Assembly (NCBI RefSeq): GCF_000317635.1
Contig: NC_019779.1
Span: forward strand, 2,046,001 to 2,110,000
Reading direction: 5' to 3'
Source of the DNA: Halothece sp. PCC 7418
GTDB taxonomy: Bacteria > Cyanobacteriota > Cyanobacteriia > Cyanobacteriales > Rubidibacteraceae
DNA length: 64,000 bases
A program made the translations under genes and the position numbers. Of this stretch, positions 27,339 through 36,045 are shown one piece after another. Position 1 is the stretch's first letter; each line of letters starts with the position of its first letter. Under the pieces are notes generated by a model. It searched no databases and was not told where the DNA came from. It saw only the letters and a list, made by a program, of their open reading frames with translations.

Positions 27339-29459
27339 TTAAAGCTCTTCTTGATGACCATTCCCCACAATTCCCAAAATGGGCGTTCGGGAAAGGGTCA
27401 AATTTTCAACGGTTCTTTCCAGCAGCGATCGCTTTAAGCGACCAATACCAGTCACCAGTATCAGTCCATTGGTTCCCGTCGCCAGTAAATGAGCATCGGT
27501 AAAGCCCCTTAAAATCGTCGTATCGTAAATGACTAAATCAAACTCGCTTTGTAGCTGAATCATTAAACGCTGCATTTTTTCCGAGGCAATGAGTTTACTC
27601 GGATCTGGCGGAATCTGACCCGATCCGAGGAAGAATAAGTTCTCCTCTAGGGGACTAGGTTGGATAACTTGAGTCAGGTTCAATTCCTGTCGGTCAATCA
27701 GATCAGTTAAGCCTAAAGCAGTATTATCTTCCGAGGAGTGCTCAAACTGAGGACGACGCAGATCAGCATCAACCAATAAGACGCGCCGTCCCATAGCAGC
27801 AGCAGCTTTCGCCAAGTGGGTGGCAACGGTGGATTTCCCTTCTTGTGGCATTGCTGAGCTAATAACGATCGCGCGAACTGGAACATCTGGATTGAGCAAT
27901 CGGATATTGGTATAAATGGAACGGAAAGACTCAACGGCAACCGAAGTTTTCTGGAGAGTCGATTGACTCCAAAGCCCGCCCTTGTGGTGACCATTGGCTG
28001 CTCTCAGTTGTTTCCAAGTCGAATCCCGCATCTCTAGCATCCGATCAAAGGGAATATTGCCTAACAAGGGGAATTTCACCACTTCCTGAATCTCTCGGGT
28101 GGAGTGAACCAGATCGCGAAGGCGATCCACCATTAAAGCCGTTCCCACTCCTAGTAGTAGTCCTAACGCTGTCCCGAGGACTAAATTGCGTTGCACACTC
28201 GCCGAAACCGCAACAGGATCGCTAGGGGGGGTCAACACTTCCCAAGGAGTTTCACTTTGCGCCACATCAATCCCCAAGGCTTCGCGTTTAGTCAAAAATT
28301 GATTTAAATTATTGCTAGCAATTTCTAATTCCCGCTTGAGATCGGTATATTGACGGGTTGTTGCTGAAAGTTGTTTACTCCGTTCATTCAAACGAGCAAT
28401 GGTTTGAAAGAGAGCGCGATCGCGCGCTTCCAGGGACCGAATTTGACTCTCCACTTCCTTTTGCGCCCGCTTAGCTTCTTGTTGTAGTAAGGGGAGCAGT
28501 TGTTCTCTTTGTTGTTGCAGCGTCTGAATTTGAGGGCTGGTTTCCGTAAAAGTTGCTGATTCTTCAGCAATTTCCGTATCAATCTCTTGTAACTTGTCGA
28601 GAAGGGCTTCGTAGCGGGGCGTATTCAACGCTGAAGCCATCGCTTCCTCAATCGACTGCTCTGAGAGTTGTTGTTCGAGATCTTCAGCTAACAGTTGTGC
28701 TTCATTTAACTGCGCTTGCACTTGCAGCCGTTGCTGAACAAAAGTGCCAATTTGCTCAGACAGTTGTTCCGCTTCCATGGTGGGATCGATAAAGTTATTG
28801 TCTTCTCTTAACCACTGGAGACGAGCTTGAACTTGATCCACGCGCGATCGGAGTCTGGGCAATTGCTTTTCCACAAACACCAACCCCTTATTCAATTCCA
28901 ATTGGCGAACTTCCAAGCTAAAGTCCAAATAAGCATCCTTGACCGCCTCTAAAACATCCTGAACTTGCTGTCGGTTTGGGTTTTTATACTCAACTTGAAT
29001 AATCTGATTTTGCACATCAACACTGAGGTCGAGGTGTCTCGCAAGCCTCTTGTAATTTATATTCGGATATTTTTGCTGTAACCCTGCCACCAGTGGCTCT
29101 AAAACCCGAGGACTTCTCAAAATCTTCAGTTTCGCTGCATTGGGGACAACCGCGACAACATCTTCACGGTTACTTAATGACTCCGGTGTTGTCGATGAAA
29201 TCACTTGTGACTCTAAAGAGACTGGTTCGGCTAATAATTCAAACTGAGCCTTATAAATGGGTGTATCAGTTGCTGCTTTCATCCCGCCCAAAGCAGCACA
29301 AACCAGAGTCATTGTCACAATCACCCAAGACTGACGACGAAGTGCTCCTAAGACCTTAAAAACATTGAGCCCCCCTTCATCATCACCACCAATACCCTGA
29401 GTCTGATCGACGGGATAAGACAATTGATGAAAACGCTCGTTCACTGGATCAAGTGTCAT
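27339..29459 (-). CDS. Wzc-like polysaccharide co-polymerase with tyrosine autokinase domain
   Basis: The 706-residue protein joins a Wzz/GumC chain-length domain to a CpsD/BY-kinase domain. A first membrane span lies at about residues 43-62 (WVIVTMTLVCAALGGMKAA), long coiled coils at about 190-400, and a second span at about 425-445 (LVLGTALGLLLGVGTALMV). The kinase has Walker A SSAMPQEGKSTVATHL (about 540), Walker A' RRVLLVDADLRRPQ and Walker B FDLVIYDTT. The C-terminus ends GNGHQEEL without the usual tyrosine cluster. It controls polymer length and export in Wzy-type pathways. The start overlaps the upstream gene by ATGA. Confidence 0.88.
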   Translation of the reverse strand: MTLDPVNERFHQLSYPVDQTQGIGGDDEGGLNVFKVLGALRRQSWVIVTMTLVCAALGGMKAATDTPIYKAQFELLAEPVSLESQVISSTTPESLSNREDVVAVVPNAAKLKILRSPRVLEPLVAGLQQKYPNINYKRLARHLDLSVDVQNQIIQVEYKNPNRQQVQDVLEAVKDAYLDFSLEVRQLELNKGLVFVEKQLPRLRSRVDQVQARLQWLREDNNFIDPTMEAEQLSEQIGTFVQQRLQVQAQLNEAQLLAEDLEQQLSEQSIEEAMASALNTPRYEALLDKLQEIDTEIAEESATFTETSPQIQTLQQQREQLLPLLQQEAKRAQKEVESQIRSLEARDRALFQTIARLNERSKQLSATTRQYTDLKRELEIASNNLNQFLTKREALGIDVAQSETPWEVLTPPSDPVAVSASVQRNLVLGTALGLLLGVGTALMVDRLRDLVHSTREIQEVVKFPLLGNIPFDRMLEMRDSTWKQLRAANGHHKGGLWSQSTLQKTSVAVESFRSIYTNIRLLNPDVPVRAIVISSAMPQEGKSTVATHLAKAAAAMGRRVLLVDADLRRPQFEHSSEDNTALGLTDLIDRQELNLTQVIQPSPLEENLFFLGSGQIPPDPSKLIASEKMQRLMIQLQSEFDLVIYDTTILRGFTDAHLLATGTNGLILVTGIGRLKRSLLERTVENLTLSRTPILGIVGNGHQEEL

Positions 29460-30250
29460 AATTGTTTCTGTTGTTGCAATACTCGTTGCAAACTAAGGGC
29501 AAGTAACTGTTGTAAAGCCAGATAAATAAAGGGAGGAATCGTTTTACTGTAGCGGGGTGCTAGGCGTTTCGGTTCTTGCGTTAAGCGATAGACCCACTCT
29601 AGCCCCCACTTCCTCATCCAAGGAGGTGCTTGTTGATAACGTCCCGCGTAAATCGGAAAAACCGCGCCCACTCCAATCATCACCGCGTGGATTTTATCCT
29701 TATGTTGAGCGATCCACAGTTCTTGTTTCGGACATCCTAAACACACAAACAATAAACCCGCACCACTCTCGTTAATCTGTTGAATAATCACTTCATTTTC
29801 CAGAGAGGTGAGAGGGCGGAAGGGAAGAGGTTTCATTCCCGCTAAAATCAGTTCTGGAAACTCTCTGTTCAGGCGCGTTTTCATCCCTTCCAGAATGTCA
29901 CTATCAGCACCCAAAAAAAAGACACCAATCTTGTTGAGAGAAGCCAACTGGCAAAGCCGTAAAAAAATATCCATACCCGCCACTCGATCCTGCTCAGTTG
30001 CCCCCATCGCCCTCAACATCCAAACTAATGGCATCCCATCTGGCGTGACTAAATCAGCATTCTGGAGGGCTTGAGCAAATTGAGGGTTCCAGTAGGCTTC
30101 CATTAACGTATGGACATTTGCTACACTGACGAAGCGACTCGCACGACGAGTTGCCCATTCTGTCATTAGTAACAATTGTTCCTCAAAACGTAGGGCGGTG
30201 ACTTCCGTTTGCAGAAGACGATAGGTTTGAATAGGGTTTGGTATTGACAT
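29456..30250 (-). CDS. WecG/TagA/CpsF family glycosyltransferase (GT26)
   Basis: With the start at 30250 the protein (264 residues) begins MSIPNPIQTYRLLQTEVTAL. It has VSVANVHTLMEAYWNPQFAQ, then ADLVTPDGMPLVWMLRAMG, the signature of this family, and FVCLGCPKQELWIAQHKDK near residue 185. Members transfer ManNAc or a similar sugar to a lipid-linked acceptor. It is the first gene of a tight block with the Wzc-like gene (ATGA overlap). The shared 29-base element lies 70-98 bases upstream. Confidence 0.88.
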   Translation of the reverse strand: MSIPNPIQTYRLLQTEVTALRFEEQLLLMTEWATRRASRFVSVANVHTLMEAYWNPQFAQALQNADLVTPDGMPLVWMLRAMGATEQDRVAGMDIFLRLCQLASLNKIGVFFLGADSDILEGMKTRLNREFPELILAGMKPLPFRPLTSLENEVIIQQINESGAGLLFVCLGCPKQELWIAQHKDKIHAVMIGVGAVFPIYAGRYQQAPPWMRKWGLEWVYRLTQEPKRLAPRYSKTIPPFIYLALQQLLALSLQRVLQQQKQL

Positions 30251-30391
30251 TGATCTTGTTCCCGAGCAAAAAACACAAAAAAAAGGCACACTTTTCCTGT
30301 CTGCCTAACAACTTGAGTGCACTCTCGGTGTCTTCTCAACTCGTTTTCGATGGACTGACCACCGCAAAAAGATTATTGATTTTAAGACAGT
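30251..30391. promoter_or_regulatory. Leader region of the tagA-wzc block with the shared 29-base element
   Basis: This 141-bp gap contains the second copy of the GAAGACACC element at 30320-30348 (minus strand), 70 bases before the tagA-type start. The sequence next to it includes a short inverted repeat GGTCAGTCC. No terminator after the upstream zinc-finger-like gene is clear, so it may be a regulatory leader inside a longer transcript. Confidence 0.45.
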
Positions 30392-30781
30392 TTATAATCG
30401 ACCGCGACTCGCCCGATACGTATATTCACTGACAGAAGGATTCGGATGATCTGGATCGATGAGATTAGTTGCTTGTTTCCAATGATTCGGCTGAGCAAGG
30501 GTTGCGGTGTAAGATCCGTTTTCTCCCTTGGAAACTAACATCCAAACTTTACTATCTTGACGACAGAAAAATTCTTCTAGCCAAGAACTACCATCTAAAT
30601 AAGCCCCTTTCATCGCGAGGAACTTTGCTTTCTTACTGGATATGCCCAGATGCTTCTTAATACTCGCAGCATCTTCATAATAAACATGATGCTTCTCGCC
30701 ACCAGAGCGCCATAGTCTTTCCCCACAGTAAGGGCAATAAAATTTCGGTGTTTTTCTGTAACGGCTACGTTTATTCGGCAT
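30392..30781 (-). CDS. Small conserved-looking protein with CPYC zinc-knuckle
   Basis: With the start at 30781 (MPNKRSRYRKTPKFYCPYCG) a GAGGAG ribosome site lies 9 bases upstream, better than the start 3 codons earlier, which abuts the site. The 129-residue protein has CPYCGERLWRSGG at the N-terminus, a half zinc knuckle, and is basic. A central segment (IKKHLGISSKKAKFLAMKGA) looks helical. I do not recognise the family beyond that. It is transcribed in the same direction as the polysaccharide genes. A nucleic-acid-binding role is possible but unproven. Confidence 0.6.
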   Translation of the reverse strand: MPNKRSRYRKTPKFYCPYCGERLWRSGGEKHHVYYEDAASIKKHLGISSKKAKFLAMKGAYLDGSSWLEEFFCRQDSKVWMLVSKGENGSYTATLAQPNHWKQATNLIDPDHPNPSVSEYTYRASRGRL

Positions 30782-31016
30782 CAGCGACATCTCCTCATCC
30801 CAAAATCAAGTTAATTCACATTCTACACTTAAGTGCGTAAAAATGTCTAGTAGTCTTTCAGTAAATTACGTAAAAACAATGATCAAAAAAGCTAGAATCC
30901 AGATGAAATCATGCCTTCACAAGATTTTCATTATTTCGAAATCAGGGGGATTTTACGGATCTTTTTCAGCGAGTCCGAAACACTCCTCCCCCTCTATGCC
31001 GTAAATCAACTATTTT

Positions 31017-31766
31017 CTAGCAAGCCCCTTTTTTAGTGAGCACGACTAAAACCGTTTTGAAAATGAGCTTGAAGTCGTAACCCAAAGACCACTTTTTTTG
31101 ATAAAGGAGATCCATCTTGACAATTTCCTCAAAGTCTTTCACCGTTGAGCGACCATTCACTTGCCACTCCCCTGTTAAGCCTGGCTTAACGTGCAACCGT
31201 TGGAAATGATGAGGAAGATACCGAGACACCTCATCAGGAGTGGGAGGGCGTGTTCCCACTAAGCTCATTTCCCCTTTCAGAACATTGAGAAATTGAGGAA
31301 ATTCATCTAAACTCGTCTGTCGTAAAATTGCTCCTATACGAGTAACCCGAGGATCGTTTTCATTCTTAAAAATATGTCCTTGGGCTTCATTAGGAACAAG
31401 GTGTTGGTATTTTTCAGCATCCTGAACCATCGACCGAAACTTCCAAATCCGAAAACTTTGACCATGGAGTCCAATTCGGGTTTGACGATAAAAAATCGGG
31501 CCTGGATCATCAAAATAAATCACAGGCGCAATCAACATATAGATGATAGCAGTAAGACTGAGTCCGACTAAAGCCCCGAGAATATCAATCGCACGTTTGG
31601 CTTTGCTTTCAACCGACGGTAAGACAGGAAGTAAATTTTTCGACTGTGATTTCGTTTTTGATCGTGGTTTAGCCCAAAAAAGCGTGTAAACACTGAGCTT
31701 GTTCCAGAGTCCTTCTAAACGAGAGCGGTTATCGAGTCTGTTGTAAGACAGTTTATTGTATATCAT
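31017..31766 (-). CDS. Sugar-phosphate transferase (initiating, WcaJ/RfbP-type, short form)
   Basis: The 249-residue protein has one hydrophobic hairpin (ILGALVGLSLTAIIYMLIAP, about 63-82) followed by FYRQTRIGLHGQSFRIWKFR and GAILRQTSLDEFPQFLNVL, then MSLVGTRPPTPDEVSRYLP and VKPGLTGEWQVNGRS. These are the conserved blocks of the bacterial sugar transferase domain. It lacks the N-terminal four-helix bundle of WcaJ, so it is a PglC-like or short RfbP form. It moves a hexose phosphate to undecaprenyl phosphate and starts the repeat unit. It is probably the first gene of the exopolysaccharide transcription unit. Confidence 0.9.
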   Translation of the reverse strand: MIYNKLSYNRLDNRSRLEGLWNKLSVYTLFWAKPRSKTKSQSKNLLPVLPSVESKAKRAIDILGALVGLSLTAIIYMLIAPVIYFDDPGPIFYRQTRIGLHGQSFRIWKFRSMVQDAEKYQHLVPNEAQGHIFKNENDPRVTRIGAILRQTSLDEFPQFLNVLKGEMSLVGTRPPTPDEVSRYLPHHFQRLHVKPGLTGEWQVNGRSTVKDFEEIVKMDLLYQKKWSLGYDFKLIFKTVLVVLTKKGAC

Positions 31767-32336
31767 CTTGAGAGTCAGAAAGTTATATTGTCTAGGCTCG
31801 ACCGAATTTAAGATTTGTTCTCATGACAAGTTCTGTCAAAATGTAGTTGCAATTACTTAAATCGGGTCTGAATTTGAGATTAATGCTCTCTAATTTAGCA
31901 GATCTAGCTTAGTAGATCCACTTATTTTCTGAAATGACTGGCAGTTGCTATTGCCAAGACTCAATATAAATACGCAAAATATTAGGGTCGGTTAGGTTAC
32001 GAGTCATGCTCACCCAAACTCGGATCTGGCTTTTAAAGGTTTTGTCAGTGAACTATAGCAGTCAGGAATCAGTTGTGAGACAGCAATTCTGGTTTAAGGC
32101 AAGAGGCAAGAGTAAGGTATATAGCACTTCCCAATCTCATGAGGTACATTCTAAATTTTGGTTCTTTGTTCTTTGTTCTTCGTTCTTTGTTGGTTTTTAA
32201 TCAATGAACCACGAACCATGAACCATGAACCATGAACCATGAACATCCACCGACTCGCATTACGTACCTCAACCAACTAGGAAACGCTATAGGTGAGTTT
32301 CAACATTTTGGAATGTCCTAACCTGATTTTGTAGCG
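31767..32336. other. 570-bp intergenic region with a MITE
   Basis: No gene is supported. From 32120 to 32291 there is a MITE (separate entry). The part before it (31767-32119) holds the probable promoter of the sugar transferase on the minus strand; no consensus boxes stand out. A TATAGCAGTCAGG motif at about 32054 resembles the end of the TATAGC-type elements near cas4. Confidence 0.5.
32120..32291. mobile_element. MITE-like element with TATAGC ends and internal heptamer repeats
   Basis: The left end TATAGCACTTCCCAATCTCA and the right end, read in reverse complement, TATAGCGTTTCCTAGTTGG, form imperfect terminal inverted repeats, and both are followed by an AGGTAC. The inside holds TTCTTTGTTC repeats and five tandem AACCATG/AACCACG heptamers (about 32204-32238). 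Related pieces occur at 59640-59746 and 52725-52795. No transposase is encoded, so movement would depend on an enzyme in trans. Confidence 0.65.
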
Positions 32337-33647
32337 CTATACATGATTACTAGATTGGTGTTCCATTGGATCATTAGCTGGCAATAAGTTAATTAAGGGC
32401 AACGGTAGTAATGTTGAAAGATTTGTCAAAATGACTAATAACCAGAGTCGGTCAAAGTTATTTTCTGTTATTCCTAATAAGGCGGTTAACAACCCCCCTA
32501 ACTCTTGGGATAACACCCCAGCCAGATTGAAAATTGACATCATCAATGCGAAAAAAGTAGCCTCAATTCCAGAAGGGCACAGACGTGCAGCTAAAACGAG
32601 AATCGGCATTAATGCAATTTCCCCGATCGCGCTTAAAATTAAATTATCCCCAAGACTAAACCAATAATCGTCAATTCCTAAAGTGCGGTTAGCATGAGTC
32701 ACTAATAATAAAACACTCATTCCTAAAACCGAAGAAATCACCGTACTCCAGCCTAAAACCTTGCGAAAGGAAACCGTCTTTAAATAGCGTTGAAAAATCC
32801 AAACCCCTGCTAAGGAAGCAAAGCTACTCACTAACCGCACTCGCCCTAAAAATTCAGGTTCAAACCCTAATTCATTGGTAATAAAAAAGAAAAGCGCGGA
32901 ATCCGAACCAGGAGTCGATTGCCAGATAAAAATAAACAGAGTGGGCAAGAAAATTCGTTTTTGACGCATCACTTGCCAAAGTTGTTGGACTTGCTTTTTA
33001 AGATTGCTCAGGGCTTGCACCCGCTCTTTTTCTGGCACGGGTTTTTCAGCAATCAACCACGCCATCGTGGAAAACACTAAGGGAAACACTGCGGTGATCG
33101 CAAAAATGGTTTTTGGCGGGAATAATTCTAAAAGAAAACCACTAAAATAAGCCGTAATCAAACCCCCGAATGCAGTTGCCCCCCAACTCAGGGATTGTAA
33201 TGATCCCGCATTCGCTAAAGACTCTTCTCGGGCGCGTTCAACCACTTGCGAATCCACAATCACATCACTAATTGCAATCGAAGCCGAACTGATCAATAGC
33301 GCGATCGCTGCTGTCCAAGCCTGATCAACAACGGTTGCTAGCGCCAACCAAGAGGTAGTTCCCAAAAAACCAGACAGCACCAAATAAGGGCGACGGCGAT
33401 ACCCCAAAATCGGGAAGCCATCGGAGAGAAACCCAAATAGCGGTTTAATCACCCAAGGGAGAATCGCTAAACCTGTAAGTGCAGAAACCTCTGCTGGAGA
33501 TAAGCCTAACTCATCCTTGAGGAAAAAACTAATCGCCAACCGCGCCAAGTTTAAAACACCCCGCACCACATAAATGCTGACAATCGCAATTAATTCTGGT
33601 GTGGGGTCATTTCCTAAAAAGAGTTTGTCTTTAATAAATGTGTGCAA
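32337..33647 (-). CDS. Folate/biopterin transporter (BT1/FBT family, MFS)
   Basis: The 436-residue protein has about twelve membrane spans. YVVRGVLNLARLAISFFLKD and ALTGLAILPWVIKPLFGFLS (residues 26-78), then DGFPILGYRRRPYLVLSG, match the folate-biopterin transporter family known from Synechocystis slr0642 and plant chloroplasts. Family members bring folates across the membrane. It is the first gene right of the polysaccharide block and is transcribed leftwards, 30 bases after the alpha/beta hydrolase. Confidence 0.85.
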   Translation of the reverse strand: MHTFIKDKLFLGNDPTPELIAIVSIYVVRGVLNLARLAISFFLKDELGLSPAEVSALTGLAILPWVIKPLFGFLSDGFPILGYRRRPYLVLSGFLGTTSWLALATVVDQAWTAAIALLISSASIAISDVIVDSQVVERAREESLANAGSLQSLSWGATAFGGLITAYFSGFLLELFPPKTIFAITAVFPLVFSTMAWLIAEKPVPEKERVQALSNLKKQVQQLWQVMRQKRIFLPTLFIFIWQSTPGSDSALFFFITNELGFEPEFLGRVRLVSSFASLAGVWIFQRYLKTVSFRKVLGWSTVISSVLGMSVLLLVTHANRTLGIDDYWFSLGDNLILSAIGEIALMPILVLAARLCPSGIEATFFALMMSIFNLAGVLSQELGGLLTALLGITENNFDRLWLLVILTNLSTLLPLPLINLLPANDPMEHQSSNHV

Positions 33648-33677
33648 TAGTTTCGTTATTTGTTCGTTGGTAACTGG

Positions 33678-34586
33678 TCACTGGTTACTGATCACTAAAT
33701 CCACCCAATCCTTGATTTTTGCGTCCACTTGCTGAGGAACTTCATCATGAGGGCAATGTCCAGCATTGAGGAAATGTTCTGTAATCTGGGAATAGTATTG
33801 ATGAAACTTGCGCGATCGCGCTCTCGTATCCATCCACGGATCACCTTCTCCCCACAGTAACAACAACGGGGCTTGTAATCGTTGCAATAACTCATCCACC
33901 TGATCCCCTCTCGGGCTTTTAAACACAGATGCAAATACCTTCGCTGCACCGCGATCGCAAGACGGACGATAAATATCCTCGACCAATTGGTCTGTTACCG
34001 CACTTTGATCCACATACACTTGTTTCAACGTCCGCCGAATCATTGATTTACGGCGTGTATATTGGAACAGCAAGAAACTTGTCCAAGGTTGTAGCAAAAT
34101 AGAACGTATCGCCTTTTGTAAACGTTGTTTCAAAGTGGGTTTGGGAGGCGTTTTTGCTTCCGCATCAGAAAAAGGGCCAGCACTATTGAGCAACACCACC
34201 CCTTGCACTAATTCAGGATGATTTCCCCCCACACAAAGGGCAGCATATCCTCCCAAAGAATTCCCCGCTAAAACCACAGGCTGACCAATAACATCTTGAA
34301 TAAACGCAGAAAGCTGCTCTTCCCATAACGTTCCACTGTAAACCCAATCTGGCTTACTGGATCGTCCAAAACCAAGTAAATCAATGGCATAAACTGGAAA
34401 CATCTCTTGCAGTTCCGCGATATTTTTGCGCCAATGGTCAGTAGAAGCGCCAAATCCATGAATTAATAAGAGAGGAGGATTCGTCGTTTCGTTTGTTCCT
34501 GCTTGCACATAATAAATATTTTGTTCTCGCCATTGCCAATATTTGCCTTTAACCGTGGCTGCAACTGTTTGATTCACATCCATCAC
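33678..34586 (-). CDS. Alpha/beta hydrolase fold protein
   Basis: The 302-residue protein has the oxyanion motif LLLIHGFGASTDHWR near residue 39, the nucleophile elbow VVLAGNSLGGYAALCVGG (Ser near residue 112), the acid in LLWGEGDPWMD near 248 and the catalytic His in NAGHCPHDEVP near 279. This is a complete catalytic triad. Cyanobacterial genomes have several such proteins of unknown substrate. The first two codons are both ATG; either start is possible. Confidence 0.85.
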   Translation of the reverse strand: MMDVNQTVAATVKGKYWQWREQNIYYVQAGTNETTNPPLLLIHGFGASTDHWRKNIAELQEMFPVYAIDLLGFGRSSKPDWVYSGTLWEEQLSAFIQDVIGQPVVLAGNSLGGYAALCVGGNHPELVQGVVLLNSAGPFSDAEAKTPPKPTLKQRLQKAIRSILLQPWTSFLLFQYTRRKSMIRRTLKQVYVDQSAVTDQLVEDIYRPSCDRGAAKVFASVFKSPRGDQVDELLQRLQAPLLLLWGEGDPWMDTRARSRKFHQYYSQITEHFLNAGHCPHDEVPQQVDAKIKDWVDLVISNQ

Positions 34587-34656
34587 CCTTTACAAGACTT
34601 TTCTATCAATTTTAGCTTTCAGGAAAATGTGCAAGTTTGTGGTAGTTGACCAATAC

Positions 34657-35259
34657 TCAAAGCAGTTCTAAATCTTGTGGGGTATTGCAATTAAATAATA
34701 CCGCGCGATCGCGCACCGTTAATTCTGCAACAGAATGCTGATCTAAAAACCGTTGAAAAGATCGTCCCCCTTGGTTGATATACTCGCCCAATAACTTCTG
34801 ACAAGATTGATGATAAAACCCGCAAAGGGGTTCCCAGCCAGCACTCGATCTAGGAATCAGTGCAATCACATCTTCAGAAACATTAGCCAGTTGTTGCACC
34901 CAAAATTCTAATTCAGCAACGGTTAACTTCGGTAAATCACAAGCTAAAGCAAGTACCCAAGGCGTTTTTACCTGTTGCATTCCCTGATAGAGTCCCACTA
35001 AGGGACCATGAGGGGGTGACTCATGGGGTAATGAAAGTTCTGAAATGATTTGACATTCGATAAACTCTTGATATCGATCTCCCCAAGGGGTGACAACATA
35101 GACATCCGAAACAACTGCTTGGGCATAGGAGCAAGTGCGTTGCAGTAACGGAACGCCTTCAATTTCAATGAGGGCTTTATCTTGTCCCATGCGGGTGCTG
35201 TGTCCACCAGCAAGGATGATTGCACTAAGAGATGTTTTCTGGTCAGAAGGAATTGGCAT
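34657..35259 (-). CDS. mobA: Molybdenum cofactor guanylyltransferase
   Basis: The start at 35259 gives MPIPSDQKTSLSAIILAGGHSTRMGQDKA (split: MPIPSDQKTSLSAIILAGG then HSTRMGQDKA), the nucleotidyltransferase signature LAGGxSxRMGxDKA of MobA. The 200-residue length fits the family (about 190-200). WVLALACDLPKLTVAELEFW supplies the Mg-binding CDxP. It attaches GMP to molybdopterin to form the bis-MGD or MGD cofactor used by nitrate reductase and others. The upstream part of the open frame looks like leader sequence. Confidence 0.88.
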   Translation of the reverse strand: MPIPSDQKTSLSAIILAGGHSTRMGQDKALIEIEGVPLLQRTCSYAQAVVSDVYVVTPWGDRYQEFIECQIISELSLPHESPPHGPLVGLYQGMQQVKTPWVLALACDLPKLTVAELEFWVQQLANVSEDVIALIPRSSAGWEPLCGFYHQSCQKLLGEYINQGGRSFQRFLDQHSVAELTVRDRAVLFNCNTPQDLELL

Positions 35260-35351
35260 TGGGACTGAAAACAGGCTTTTATTAATGTTAGCGCGGTGCT
35301 GGGCAATCAACACTCAGCTAAAATGAAGATCGCGCTCTGAAGAGAAATAGC

Positions 35352-35939
35352 ATGATGAAAACCCTTACCTTCGAGCTTCCTCAAGACATCCCCCTTCGCG
35401 TTTCTCGGTCAGACTTTGCAGTCATTGCAGCCGTTAACCGCGACCTCAGACTGGAACGAACCGCAGACGGAACTTTAATTGTGAATCCTCCCACTGGCAG
35501 CGAATCGGGCCGACGTAATCTGAGTATTAGCGCTCAACTCTGGATTTGGGCAGAAGCAAACGACACTTTAGGGGTTGCTTTTGATTCCTCCGCAGGTTTT
35601 GAGTTGCCCAATGGAGCGATTCGTGCCCCTGATACCTCTTGGATTACGCGCGATCGTTGGGATGCTTTATCCCAAGCAGAAAAGGAAGGTTTTGCCCCGT
35701 TATGCCCCGATTTTGTCATTGAATTGCGATCGAATAGTGATAAGCTCGCGACGTTACAGGATAAGATGCGAGAATACTTAGCCAATGGCGCACGTTTAGG
35801 TTGGCTCATTGATCCGCAAAATCAGCGCGTTGAAATTTACCGTAGTGGTCAAGCGGTCGAAGTTTTAGAACAACCCAAGCAGTTATCTGGGGAAGAGATC
35901 CTGCCTCATTTTACCTTGAACTTGCAGCGGATTTGGTAG
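35352..35939 (+). CDS. Uma2 family endonuclease-like protein (DUF820)
   Basis: The 195-residue protein has FDSSAGFELPNGAIRAPDTS followed by CPDFVIELRSNSD, and then MREYLANGARLGWLIDPQNQ. This is the PD-(D/E)xK-like core of the Uma2 family (D...ExR/K), very abundant in cyanobacteria. Function is unclear. It stands alone on the plus strand 106 bases before cas3 and is probably not part of the CRISPR system. Two ATGs in a row give two possible starts. Confidence 0.85.
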   Translation: MMKTLTFELPQDIPLRVSRSDFAVIAAVNRDLRLERTADGTLIVNPPTGSESGRRNLSISAQLWIWAEANDTLGVAFDSSAGFELPNGAIRAPDTSWITRDRWDALSQAEKEGFAPLCPDFVIELRSNSDKLATLQDKMREYLANGARLGWLIDPQNQRVEIYRSGQAVEVLEQPKQLSGEEILPHFTLNLQRIW

Positions 35940-35994
35940 TGGTTGATCACAACAATGCAAGAGCCTGTTAAACTGGTGATACTCACAGAAATTA

Positions 35995-36030
35995 GTGATG
36001 CAAAAAAATTTTAGATTATAATTGCATCAC
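35995..36030. promoter_or_regulatory. 9-bp dyad around a consensus -10 box upstream of cas3
   Basis: GTGATGCAA at 35995-36003 and TTGCATCAC at 36022-36030 form a perfect inverted repeat with 18 bases between. TATAAT at 36017-36022 lies at its inner edge, 24 bases upstream of the TTG start of cas3. It could be the operator of a dimeric repressor covering the -10 box, or a hairpin in the leader. No good -35 hexamer is evident. Confidence 0.45.
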
Positions 36031-36045
36031 ATTTAATTCGAGAAA

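Noticed and set aside
32006-32200. 64-codon plus-strand reading before the folate transporter
   Set aside because: It runs across the MITE and low-complexity repeats and has no recognisable domain.
35352-35939. Uma2-type nuclease as part of the CRISPR system
   Set aside because: Uma2 genes are scattered widely in cyanobacteria, and this one has a separate promoter region and no known Cas link.
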